A program made the position numbers and the translations under genes. Below are positions 1 through 10,074 of a stretch of DNA of 10,179 nucleotides, piece after piece. Below the pieces are notes generated by a model that saw only the letters and a program-made list of their open reading frames with translations, searched no databases and was not told the DNA's origin. The DNA is from Jatrophihabitans sp. (GTDB lineage: Bacteria; Actinomycetota; Actinomycetes; Mycobacteriales; Jatrophihabitantaceae): the NCBI GenBank assembly GCA_004299665.1, contig SCQZ01000515.1, positions 1 to 10,179 on the forward strand, read 5' to 3'. Position 1 is the first letter of the stretch. Every line of letters begins with the position of its first letter.

Positions 1-192
1 CGGGGTGTGGATCACGTCGACGCTGCCCTCGTCCGCCAGGGACTGCAGGTGCCGGTAGACGGTCGAGAGCCCCACCGGGGCCCCGTGCGCGCGCAGGGTG
101 GCGTACACGTCCTGCGCGCTGCGGAACCCGCCCGCCTCGCGCAGTGCGTCGTGGATCGCCGACCCCTGCCGGGTCGCTCGCTGTCGCGCCAT
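1..192 (-). CDS. zur: Zur/FurB-type zinc uptake regulator, N-terminal part (cut by window edge)
   Basis: Fur-superfamily repressor; the mycobacterial Zur (FurB) subgroup uses Zn(II) as co-repressor to shut off zinc uptake and alternative ribosomal protein genes. The 64 visible residues are the winged-helix DNA-binding domain: a basic start (MARQRATRQGSAIHDAL), then FRSAQDVYATLRAHG and the recognition-helix block GLSTVYRHLQSLADEGSVDVIHT, matching the family pattern FRSAQ..L...G..(I/V)GL(S/T)TVYR.LQ..A..G.VD..HT. The metal-binding and dimerisation half lies beyond base 1 and cannot be seen, so Zn specificity is inferred from similarity of the DNA-binding half to FurB. The ATG at 192-190 has no Shine-Dalgarno sequence in front of it; a -10 box just 7 bp upstream suggests a leaderless message. 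It follows gcvP on the same strand after 61 bp but appears to have its own promoter. Confidence 0.87.
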   Translation of the reverse strand, partial: MARQRATRQGSAIHDALREAGGFRSAQDVYATLRAHGAPVGLSTVYRHLQSLADEGSVDVIHTP

Positions 193-199
193 GCGTACC

Positions 200-230
200 A
201 GTCTAACCGGTAATCGTTACCAACACCGGT
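200..230 (-). promoter_or_regulatory. Promoter with Fur/Zur-like operator in front of zur
   Basis: Seen: a perfect inverted repeat GGTAA-TCG-TTACC at 209-221 (core TAATCGTTA), flanked by two ACCGGT copies at 206-211 and 225-230. On the minus strand a TAGACT hexamer (205-200) fits the actinobacterial TANNNT -10 pattern; transcription would begin about 7 bases further on, at or next to the A of the ATG at 192. The palindrome sits directly upstream of the -10, where a bound repressor would block RNA polymerase. Family knowledge: Fur-superfamily proteins bind AT-rich palindromes of this kind and often repress themselves. Inference: autoregulation by Zur. No convincing -35 hexamer was found. Confidence 0.55.
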
Positions 231-253
231 GAGTGCCGGCATCCCGCCCCGGG

Positions 254-3121
<2,868 letters not shown>

Positions 3122-3154
3122 CGCCGCACCGCTCCTACCGATCGAGAGAACCGG

Positions 3155-3177
3155 CCGGGCGCCTGTCGCGCGCCCGG
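3155..3177 (-). promoter_or_regulatory. GC hairpin between riboswitch and gcvP ribosome binding site
   Basis: Perfect 8-bp stem CCGGGCGC/GCGCCCGG (3177-3170 with 3162-3155) around a 7-base loop. It is the strongest hairpin between the aptamer and the gcvP Shine-Dalgarno AGGAG (3136-3132). The bases that follow (CCGGTTCTCTCG) contain no uridine run, so it is not a classic intrinsic terminator. It may be part of the expression platform, or a spacer that brings the aptamer close to the ribosome binding site. Confidence 0.5.
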
Positions 3178-3302
3178 TCTCCCCCTCTGTCGGCGGCCCT
3201 CCAGAGCGGCCTGACGCGCTCGGTCCCTGCTGCCTGAGAGGTTCCGGGGAGGTTGCCCCTTCGGCGCCGGGGCCGCGTCGGTCCCGGACTCTCCCGAGCG
3301 CG
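3178..3302 (-). promoter_or_regulatory. Glycine riboswitch (singleton aptamer plus 3' ghost-aptamer stem) upstream of gcvP
   Basis: Seen on the minus strand: a perfect 9-bp P1 helix, CGCGCTCGG (3302-3294) with CCGAGCGCG (3223-3215). Inside it are the conserved aptamer elements GGAGAG (about 3294-3289), CGCCGAAGGGGCAA (3266-3253) and CTCTCAGGCA (3240-3231). These are hallmark sequences of the glycine riboswitch family. A full second aptamer is absent; instead CTCTG (3206-3202) can pair with CAGAG (3189-3185) around a 12-base loop, and is followed by GGGGGAG-like bases. That matches the short 3' 'ghost aptamer' of type-1 singleton glycine riboswitches. Position immediately before gcvP fits the usual role: glycine switches on its own degradation. 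The assignment as glycine riboswitch is firm; the singleton/ghost reading is an interpretation of base pairing by eye. Confidence 0.93.
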
Positions 3303-3320
3303 CTGTGACGGCCTGTGCCG

Positions 3321-3350
3321 ACGTTATCAGCCGACCGGTACCGGCGTCAC
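3321..3350 (-). promoter_or_regulatory. Candidate promoter for the riboswitch-gcvP transcript
   Basis: On the minus strand GTGACG (3350-3345; four matches to TTGACA) and TAACGT (3326-3321; fits TANNNT) are separated by 18 bp. Transcription would begin around 3314, about a dozen bases before the P1 helix of the riboswitch, which is the expected geometry. The -35 and most of the spacer lie inside the last seven codons and stop of the histidine kinase gene. Assigned by eye from weak consensus matches. Confidence 0.4.
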
Positions 3351-5477
3351 CGCCGGCAGCCGGATGCGGAACGTCGTGCCCGCGCCGACCGTCGACTCCA
3401 CGGCGAGTTGCCCGCCGTGCGCCTGCACGATCTGCTGCACGATCGACAACCCCAGGCCGGTTCCCGGGATCTCCGCCGACGCGGCGTTGGAGGCGCGGTA
3501 GAACCGCTCGAACAGCCTCGGCAGCTCCTCGGCCGGGATGCCGATGCCCGTGTCGGACACCTCGAGCACGGCACGGTCCTCGGCCACGAATCCGTGGACG
3601 CTGACCCGGCCCTGTTCGGGGGTGAACTTGACGGCGTTCGCCACCAGGTTCGTCAGCGCCTGCTCCAGCTGGCGCAGGTCGCCTTCGACGTGCAGGTCTG
3701 CCGCGGCCGGCACGTCGGCCACCAGTGCCACCTCGCGGCTGTCCGCGATCGGGGCCAGCGCGGCGATCACGTCGGAGACGACCTCGCGCAGGTCGATCCG
3801 GGTGACGGTGACCCGTAACCGACCGGCCTCGATGCGCGACTGCGTGAGCAGGTCCTCGATGAGGGTGCGCAACCGCACGACGTTGCGCTCGACCACCGTC
3901 AGCATGTCGCGCGCCTCGTCGCCCACGGCGCCGGCCTCACCGTCGAGCACCAGTTCCAGGTAGCCCGCGATGGAGGTCAGCGGTGTGCGCAGTTCGTGGG
4001 ACACGGTGGAGACGAGGGCGGTCTTGGCCTCGTCCAGCTCGCGCAGTTGCGTGATGAGCTCCTGCTGCCTGGACATCACGTGCCCCTGGACGAGCCGCTG
4101 CGCCAGCTCGGCACAGAGCTGGCGGACCAGGCTGAGCTCGACGGCGGTCCAGGCGTGGGGACGGCCGGCGAAGGACAGGCTCAGGACGCCGAACGCGGAG
4201 GCGCCCTCCCCGACCGCGGCCAGCAGCGCGGCCCGGGTGCCCCGCTCACGAGCCTGCTCGGCCAGCCGGGCGAACGCGCCCGGGACCTGCTCGACGTCGA
4301 GGTCGGCGATCGCGATCAGGCCGGCACCGCTCCACAACCGGTTGGCCAGCGCGCGCATCGCCGCCGCATCGACGTCCCCGTCCTCGGCCGTGCCCGCAAG
4401 CCGTGGTGCGTGCCACTCGACGGTCAGGCCGGGCGCCCGGTTGTCGTCGAAGGTGTGCAGTCGCACCCGGTCCGCCCCGAACACCGCCCCCAGGCCCATG
4501 ACCAGACCCTGCGCCAGGGTGCCGGCGTCGACGCCCAGGTGCAGCGACTCGCTCAGGGCCTGCACGCGGTCGCGCAGCGCTGCGGCGGCCAGTTGCGCGG
4601 CGTTGTGCGCCTGGACCTGCTCGCCGAGCCGGTCGACCTCGGCGGCGACGTCGCGCACCTCCACCGGCCCGGAACTCACCTCGGTGCGTGCCGACAGGTC
4701 CCCGGCGCGCAGGCCGTTCGTGGTGTCCCACAACCGTTCCAGCGGTCCGGAGATGCTCGCGGCGATCCGGACGCCGAGGTAGCTGCCGACGCCGACAGCG
4801 ACGAGCGTGACCACCACGACGACGATGCGCATCGCATCGCGGAAGCGTTGCAGGTCGCTGCGGATGCTGCTCCGCTCGGCGCGCAACGTCGAGAGCACGA
4901 CGGCGTTCTGCCGGCGGAACTCGTCCAGCAACCGGATGCCGAGCGCGTCGCGCGCGGCGGAGAACGCCGGCCGGCCGCCCAGCACGACGGGATCCACGAC
5001 GGTCTGCAGCCACTGCGCGGCCGCGGCACGCTCGGAGCCCAAGGCCCGATCCAGGTCGTGGTAACCCACGCCGTGCAGCAGCGTCGCAATCGAGTCCAGC
5101 GTCGGAATGATCTTCGGCTCGCTGCGCAGGTACGGCTGCAGGTCGGCCGGGTCACCGGAGAGTTGGTACCCGCGAATCCCGGTCTCGGCGTCCAGCATGT
5201 AGGTGAGCGCGTCCGAGGCGGCGTCCGAGGCCGGGCCGTACCCGGCAGCCAGCTTGGAGACGTTGCCCGTCGCGATCTGCAGCGCGAACAGCCCGACCAG
5301 CAGCGACATGAGCATGAGGGCGACGACGCCGAGCACCAGGCGCCGCAGCCGTCGGCGCACGGTGTCCTTGCGGGCCGTGCGCCGCCGCTCGACACCGACG
5401 GGCACCGCCGGCGCCACGGCGGCGGTCACCGGGAGTGTCCCCGGGACCGTCACGGGCAGTGTCACGGGCAGTGTCAC
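3327..5477 (-). CDS. Membrane sensor histidine kinase, CHASE3-HAMP-GAF-HisKA-HATPase
   Basis: Inner-membrane sensor kinase of 716 residues. Order of parts: Pro/Val/Thr-rich N-terminus (1-27) and basic stretch RRRLRR; TM1 about 47-69; extracytoplasmic CHASE3-like domain about 75-212 with DAETGIRGYQLSGDPADLQPY; TM2 about 216-237; HAMP about 238-290; GAF-like domain about 315-460; HisKA with STVSHELRTPLTSIAGYLE, phospho-acceptor H494; HATPase with N-box NLVANAVKFTP (N614), G1 box SDTGIGIP (D642), F box LFERFYRA and G2 box GTGLGLSIVQQIVQAHGG. All catalytic motifs look intact. The GTG at 5477-5475 is chosen because it overlaps the glycosyltransferase stop as GTGA and has AAGGGG upstream; the open frame extends further up, but there it only shadows the glycosyltransferase. 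Probable partner: the receiver protein at the head of the same operon. The sensed signal is unknown. Confidence 0.9.
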   Translation of the reverse strand: MTLPVTLPVTVPGTLPVTAAVAPAVPVGVERRRTARKDTVRRRLRRLVLGVVALMLMSLLVGLFALQIATGNVSKLAAGYGPASDAASDALTYMLDAETGIRGYQLSGDPADLQPYLRSEPKIIPTLDSIATLLHGVGYHDLDRALGSERAAAAQWLQTVVDPVVLGGRPAFSAARDALGIRLLDEFRRQNAVVLSTLRAERSSIRSDLQRFRDAMRIVVVVVTLVAVGVGSYLGVRIAASISGPLERLWDTTNGLRAGDLSARTEVSSGPVEVRDVAAEVDRLGEQVQAHNAAQLAAAALRDRVQALSESLHLGVDAGTLAQGLVMGLGAVFGADRVRLHTFDDNRAPGLTVEWHAPRLAGTAEDGDVDAAAMRALANRLWSGAGLIAIADLDVEQVPGAFARLAEQARERGTRAALLAAVGEGASAFGVLSLSFAGRPHAWTAVELSLVRQLCAELAQRLVQGHVMSRQQELITQLRELDEAKTALVSTVSHELRTPLTSIAGYLELVLDGEAGAVGDEARDMLTVVERNVVRLRTLIEDLLTQSRIEAGRLRVTVTRIDLREVVSDVIAALAPIADSREVALVADVPAAADLHVEGDLRQLEQALTNLVANAVKFTPEQGRVSVHGFVAEDRAVLEVSDTGIGIPAEELPRLFERFYRASNAASAEIPGTGLGLSIVQQIVQAHGGQLAVESTVGAGTTFRIRLPAVTPVPVG
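5418..5477 (-). repeat. Five tandem 12-bp units at the 5' end of the kinase gene
   Basis: Reading the minus strand from 5477: GTGACACTGCCC, the same unit again exactly, then GTGACGGTCCCG, GGGACACTCCCG and GTGACCGCCGCC. They encode VTLP-VTLP-VTVP-GTLP-VTAA. The first unit is the start codon of the kinase and overlaps the glycosyltransferase stop. Because units are 12 bp, copy-number change would keep the frame and alter only the cytoplasmic N-terminal tail. Four of the five units begin with GTG, so several alternative starts exist. Confidence 0.85.
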
Positions 5478-6921
5478 AGGGACGCCCCTTCGCTCTCGGC
5501 CCCGAAGCCCTGGCGCGTCATGGCGCCCCAGACGGGCTTGCGTCCCGCCAGCGCCGCGGCCAGTCCCTGGACCCGCCACCAGGCCGTGAGCTGGCGGTAG
5601 CCGACGTTCTCCAGCACCGCTGCGGCGAGCGCCGTCGCGAGGTCGCGCCAGCGCTGGTACCGGTGGAAGGAGAACTCCTCGACCGCCAGCGCCGAGAGGG
5701 TGACGAGCACGGCGAAGGCGTAGGCGACCAGGAGGAACTCCACCGCGTACCCGACGTCCACGGCGCCGACGGCGAGCCCGGCGACCACCAGCACCACACC
5801 GAGCAGTTCGACGACCGGCGCGATCAGTTCGAAGAACCAGTAGTACGGAATCGCCAGTAGCCCGACCCGGCCGTACCGGGGGTTGGCGAACACTGCCCGG
5901 TAGCCCCACAGCACCTCCCACAGCCCGCGGTGCCAGCGCCGGCGCTGGCGGCCGAGCATGGCGAGCGTCGGCGGCACCTCGGTCCACGACACCGGCTCGG
6001 CAACGAAACTGACCCGGTAGTCCCGCCGCTGGCGCCGCATCGCGCGGTGCAGCCGCATCACCAGTTCGAAGTCCTCGCCGATGCAGTCCGGGTCCAGGCC
6101 GCCCGCCGCGAGCACGGCGTCGCGCCGGAACAGCCCGAAGGCGCCCGAGATCAGGATGAGCGCGCGCATCCGGGACCAGCCGGCGCGGCCGAGAAGGAAC
6201 GCCCGCAGGTACTCCACCGACTGGATGCGGGCCACCCACTGGCGCGGCATGCGCACGTCGACGACGCGGCCCGCCACGACCCGGCAGCCGTTGACGGCCC
6301 GGATCACCCCTCCGGTCGCGATCGTGCGCACCGGGTCGTCGACGAACGGCTTGGCGACGACCAGCAGCGCGTCCGGGTCGAGGATCGAGTCCGCGTCGAC
6401 CATCGCCACGAGCGGCAGCCGGGCGGCATTGATCCCGACGTTGATCGCGTCGGATCGCCCGCTGTTGGCCTTGCGCACGACGAGCAGCGGGGTGCGCCCG
6501 TCGCGCGGGACGTGCACCGACCGCACCGCCTCCCGGGTGGGATCTCCTGCGGCACCCGGCGTGGCACCGCGACCAGGTCGAAGGCGTTCTGCAACCGCTC
6601 GAACGTGCGGTCCGTCGACCCGTCGTCCACGACGACGACCTCGTGGAGGGGGTAGTGCAGCGCGAGCATGGCCTGGACCGACGCGACGATGCCCGCCTGC
6701 TCGTCGAATGCGGGGACGATGATCGAGATCCCCGGCGTGAGCGGACTGGCGAGCAGGATGTCCTTGCCCGCGAAGTCCTGCCGGCGCAGGAACCGGCGGA
6801 AGTCGAGGGCGGCGAGCCCGATCAGGATCAGGTAGCTGGTGTTGATCACGAGGAAATACACCAGCAGTGGCGCGGCCGCCGCGTCGACGACGGCCACCAC
6901 CGCCTCGCGCAGCGCACTCAT
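5474..6921 (-). pseudogene. Membrane glycosyltransferase family 2 (processive type), interrupted by a one-base frameshift
   Basis: GT2 enzyme of the cellulose/hyaluronan/poly-GlcNAc synthase-like type, which polymerises a sugar from a nucleotide-sugar at the membrane. The first frame (ATG at 6921) gives a membrane segment (about 15-38), SIIVPAFDEQAGI and VVVVDDGSTDRT, and is good to IPQ-like VPQEIP at residue 128. It then runs into nonsense and stops at 6304. From about 6538 the next frame carries on as TREAVRSVHVPRDGRTPLLVVRKANSGRSDAIN, with AMVDADS (DxD), GEDFEL, QRRRW and three or so C-terminal membrane segments, ending at 5474. Joining CCA (6540-6538) to ACC (6538-6536) restores a 482-residue protein, so one base is missing relative to an intact gene. 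It overlaps its upstream neighbour by ATGA and its downstream one by GTGA. The break may be a real mutation or a sequencing error in the CCCACCCGGG stretch; intact motifs argue it is recent or artefactual. Confidence 0.85.
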
Positions 6922-7982
6922 CGCGGCACCGGCTCGCCGCGCAGGGCGGCCACGGCGAGCGCGCCGGCGGCCGCGGAGGGGATCTGGCCGGCGGCGGCCC
7001 TCAGCGCGGCCAGGCCCGCCGGGCCGAGACGCACCAGCGCCGCCGCCGCGACGTCCGCGAGCGAGCCCGGCTCGTCCAGCAGGGAGCCCAGCGCCGGCAC
7101 CGCGCCGTCGTCGCCCAGGGACCCGAGCGCCTCTGCCGCGGCCGACCGCACGACGGCCGGGTTCGTCGCCGCCAGCGCCGCGCGAAGGCCCGCGAGCGCG
7201 GACGGGTTGCCCAGTCGGCCGAGCGAGGTCGCGACGTGGGCGCGGACGTCGGGGTCCGGCTCGAGTTCGAGTCTCGCGCGCAGCGCCCCGGTCAGCGCCA
7301 CCGCGCCGGTGAGCCCGGCGACGTCGGCGGCGACCTCACGCTCGACGAGGGTGCCGGCACCGAGCGCCTGCCCGACCGCCCCGGCGGCGCCGTCGCCGAA
7401 CTGCACCAGGGCCTCGGCCACGACGCCGGCGGGCACGGTGCGCGATCCGGACAGCGCGGCGAACAGCGCGGATGCCGTCGCCGGTTCGGCCAGCCGGCCC
7501 AGCGCGCGGGCCGCGACGATCCGCACCTGCGGGTCCCGGTCGCGCAGCAACCGCACCAGGACGGGGACGCCGCCGCGCACGTCGAGCAGGCCCAGCGTCC
7601 GGGCGGCGCCCGCCCGGACGACCGGCGAGCGCGCGCCGACCGCGGCGCGGACCCGCCGGATGGCGCCGCGCGCGGTGAGGATCTCCCGCAACGGGTTCAC
7701 GGCGGCGCCGCGGAACTTGCCGAGGTACTCGAGCAGCACCGGCTCGCACGCCCGCCATTCGCGGGCGGTGACGCCGCGCAGCCGGGCGGTGGCGGCCGTG
7801 ACCTGCGCGTCGTCCCCGGCGAGCAGGTCGAGCAGCACCGGACGCAACGGCTCGAGCGTCCGGTCCCGCCGGGCGGCCAGCCGCACGCGCATCGCCCGCC
7901 GGATCGCGGTCACCGCGGCCAGCAGCACGCAGGCGGCGACCAGCGTCAGCAGTGCGCGGTTGACGGCGGTGGCAAGGATCAT
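6918..7982 (-). CDS. Membrane-anchored HEAT-repeat protein
   Basis: 354 residues with an N-terminal membrane anchor (about 8-27, LLTLVAACVLLAAVTA) followed by a basic stretch, so the bulk should face the cytoplasm. From about residue 115 to the end it is built of alpha-helical repeats of about 30 residues of HEAT/PBS-lyase-like type, for example SPVVRAGAARTLGLLDVRGGVPVLVRLL, DPQVRIVAARALGRLAEPATASALFAAL, DPDVRAHVATSLGRLGNPSALAGLRAAL and NPAVVRSAAAEALGSLGDDGAVPALGSLL. Such repeats usually form protein-binding surfaces; no enzymatic motif is visible. The ATG at 7982 lies 4 bp after the response regulator stop, and its own stop overlaps the glycosyltransferase start (ATGA). Inference from that placement: a scaffold joining the receiver protein to the glycosyltransferase at the membrane. 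Repeat count was judged by eye. Confidence 0.87.
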   Translation of the reverse strand: MILATAVNRALLTLVAACVLLAAVTAIRRAMRVRLAARRDRTLEPLRPVLLDLLAGDDAQVTAATARLRGVTAREWRACEPVLLEYLGKFRGAAVNPLREILTARGAIRRVRAAVGARSPVVRAGAARTLGLLDVRGGVPVLVRLLRDRDPQVRIVAARALGRLAEPATASALFAALSGSRTVPAGVVAEALVQFGDGAAGAVGQALGAGTLVEREVAADVAGLTGAVALTGALRARLELEPDPDVRAHVATSLGRLGNPSALAGLRAALAATNPAVVRSAAAEALGSLGDDGAVPALGSLLDEPGSLADVAAAALVRLGPAGLAALRAAAGQIPSAAAGALAVAALRGEPVPR

Positions 7983-7986
7983 CGCC

Positions 7987-8397
7987 TCACCCGCGAACGC
8001 GGGACAGGACCGCGTTCACCCGGGACAGGAACTCCCGCGGGCTGAACGGCTTGACGATGTAGTCGTCCGCGCCCACGGCGAATCCGGTCTCGATGTCGAA
8101 CTCGCGGCTCTTCGCGGTCAGCAGCACGACGGCCACACCCGCGTCCTCGCCGCTCTCGCGCGCCTGACGCACGACGTCCAGGCCCGACAGTCCCGGCATC
8201 ATCACGTCCAGTACCGCCAGGGCCGGGCGCCGCTCCCGCAGCACGGCCAGCGCCTCGACGCCGTCGCCGACGGCCACGACCTCGTACCCGGCCTGGCGCA
8301 GCTTGACCGTCACCAGGTCACGGATGTCGCGGTCGTCGTCGGCGACCAGGACCAGTTCCCGGCCGGCCGGCGCGTCCTGCTCCGTCGTCGTGCCCAT
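7987..8397 (-). CDS. Single-domain response regulator (receiver only)
   Basis: 136-residue CheY-like receiver that takes a phosphoryl group from a histidine kinase. Key residues are all present: acidic cluster VADDDRD (D20-D22), phospho-acceptor aspartate in AVLDVMMPG (D64), T94 in VVLLTAKS, and K116 in DYIVKPFSPREF. It ends 20 residues after the KPF motif with no DNA-binding or enzymatic output domain, so it probably signals by protein contact. The ATG at 8397 is preferred over the in-frame ATG at 8406: GAAGG sits 9 bases upstream of 8397 but directly abuts 8406. The open frame continues upstream to 8691, but that part is antisense to galE. First gene of the operon; the kinase encoded at the operon's far end is the likely phosphodonor. 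The KPFSPREF form is typical of receivers related to OmpR/PhoB types. Confidence 0.93.
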   Translation of the reverse strand: MGTTTEQDAPAGRELVLVADDDRDIRDLVTVKLRQAGYEVVAVGDGVEALAVLRERRPALAVLDVMMPGLSGLDVVRQARESGEDAGVAVVLLTAKSREFDIETGFAVGADDYIVKPFSPREFLSRVNAVLSRVRG

Positions 8398-8463
8398 CCA
8401 CCTCATCCTTCGCGAGCGGTACGTCGGAGATAATCGGCCGATCGTCGGCCGACTGGAGTACCT
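8398..8463. promoter_or_regulatory. Divergent intergenic region with twin palindromes
   Basis: This 66-bp region separates the response-regulator operon from galE. It holds two adjacent 10-bp palindromes, ATCGGCCGAT (8433-8442) and GTCGGCCGAC (8444-8453), sharing the core TCGGCCGA with start points 11 bp apart, about one helical turn. GATAAT at 8429-8434 is a reasonable -10 for galE (start of RNA near 8441), but no good -35 was seen. The galE Shine-Dalgarno GGAG is at 8455-8458. The palindromes would overlap the start of galE transcription and lie upstream of the operon, so a regulator bound here could act on both sides. Which protein binds is unknown. Confidence 0.5.
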
Positions 8464-9450
<987 letters not shown>

Positions 9451-9459
<9 letters not shown>

Positions 9460-9498
9460 GCGGCGTCCGCCACCGGTTGGCCGGCTGCGGCTGCCGGC
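9451..9498. terminator. Two GC hairpins between convergent galE and the MerR gene
   Basis: The 42-bp gap between the two stop codons (9460-9501) holds GCCGGC (9480-9485) and GCCGGC (9493-9498), a 6-bp stem with a 7-base loop. Just before it GGTGGC (9451-9456) can pair with GCCACC (9469-9474), or alternatively GCGG with CCGC (9460-9463 with 9467-9470) inside a GGTG/CACC clamp. Neither has a T run on either strand. Placement between converging genes suggests bidirectional termination, as often seen with U-less hairpins in actinobacteria, but this is inference. Confidence 0.4.
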
Positions 9499-9501
9499 GC
9501 C

Positions 9502-10074
9502 TCAGCCAGCCGCGCTGCGCCGCTGGCGGCGCGCTGCCAGTTCGTCGCTGCCGGGTCCGACCGGACCGGCGGTCGCGGGCGCGGCGCCGTCGGCCCGCTC
9601 GCCGGGCAACTGCGCCAACGAGCCGACCAGTTCACGCAGCGCTCCGCTGACCGCGATGCCGAATACCCCTTGCCCGCCGCGCAGCAGGTCGACCACCTCC
9701 TCGTTGGAGGTGCACTCGTACACGGTCGTGCCGTCCGAGAGCAGCGTCACCTGCGCCAGGTCCTGCACGCCGCGGCGCCGCAGCGCGTCGACCGCGAGCC
9801 GGATGTTCTGCAGCGAGACCCCGGCGTCCAGCAGTCGCTTGACGACCTTGAGGACCAGGATGTCCTTGAACGAGTACAGCCGCTGGCTGCCGGAGCCCGT
9901 GGCGCTGCGCACCGACGGGACGACGAGGTCGGTGCGGGCCCAGTAGTCCAGTTGCCGGTAGGTGATGCCCGCCGCCGCGCACGCGGTGGGGCCGCGGTAG
10001 CCGATCGCGTCGTCACCCGGGGCGGCGGGATCTGCGAACAGCGCGCCCTGCTGGGGCGCCGGGTCGTCGGCCAC
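9502..10074 (-). CDS. MerR-family transcriptional regulator, Rv1830 (ResR/McdR) type
   Basis: 190-residue DNA-binding regulator. After a Pro/Ala-rich tail (1-24) comes a MerR winged helix-turn-helix (about 25-95): GYRGPTACAAAGITYRQLDYWART, VVPSVRSATGSGSQRLYSFKDILVLKVVKRLLDAGVSLQNIRLAVDALRRRG. The C-terminal part, TTVYECTSNEEVVDLLRGGQGVFGIAVSGALRELVG, lacks the cysteines of metal-sensing MerR proteins. From memory, this pattern matches the mycobacterial Rv1830 family, linked to growth and cell-division control, rather than Rv1828/FtsR. In mycobacteria Rv1830 lies two genes from the glycine decarboxylase gene, in line with gcvP downstream here. The GTG at 10074-10072 is chosen because AGGAGG (10086-10081) is 6 bases upstream; the frame stays open to 10134, but that extension has no such site. 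Confidence 0.9.
   Translation of the reverse strand: MADDPAPQQGALFADPAAPGDDAIGYRGPTACAAAGITYRQLDYWARTDLVVPSVRSATGSGSQRLYSFKDILVLKVVKRLLDAGVSLQNIRLAVDALRRRGVQDLAQVTLLSDGTTVYECTSNEEVVDLLRGGQGVFGIAVSGALRELVGSLAQLPGERADGAAPATAGPVGPGSDELAARRQRRSAAG

Noticed and set aside
3155..3177. Intrinsic transcription terminator in the riboswitch leader
   Set aside because: The hairpin is strong but the following bases have no uridine run, so it is recorded only as a possible expression-platform element.
3996..5600. Long plus-strand open frame opposite the kinase
   Set aside because: Antisense shadow; low-complexity translation and the kinase motifs on the other strand are unambiguous.
5478..6239. N-terminal extension of the kinase reading frame up to 6239
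   Set aside because: It is open only because of high GC; the translation is Arg/Pro/Ala-rich with no domain, and the glycosyltransferase motifs lie in another frame over the same bases.
6528..6545. Programmed -1 ribosomal frameshift in the glycosyltransferase gene
   Set aside because: The codons read ATC CCA CCC GGG AGG; no X XXY YYZ slippery heptamer lies in the right register and no clear stimulatory structure was seen. A mutation or sequencing error is simpler.
6643..8433. Long plus-strand open frame opposite the HEAT protein and response regulator
   Set aside because: Ser/Ala/Arg-rich shadow; the minus-strand proteins have recognisable folds and properly spaced starts and stops.
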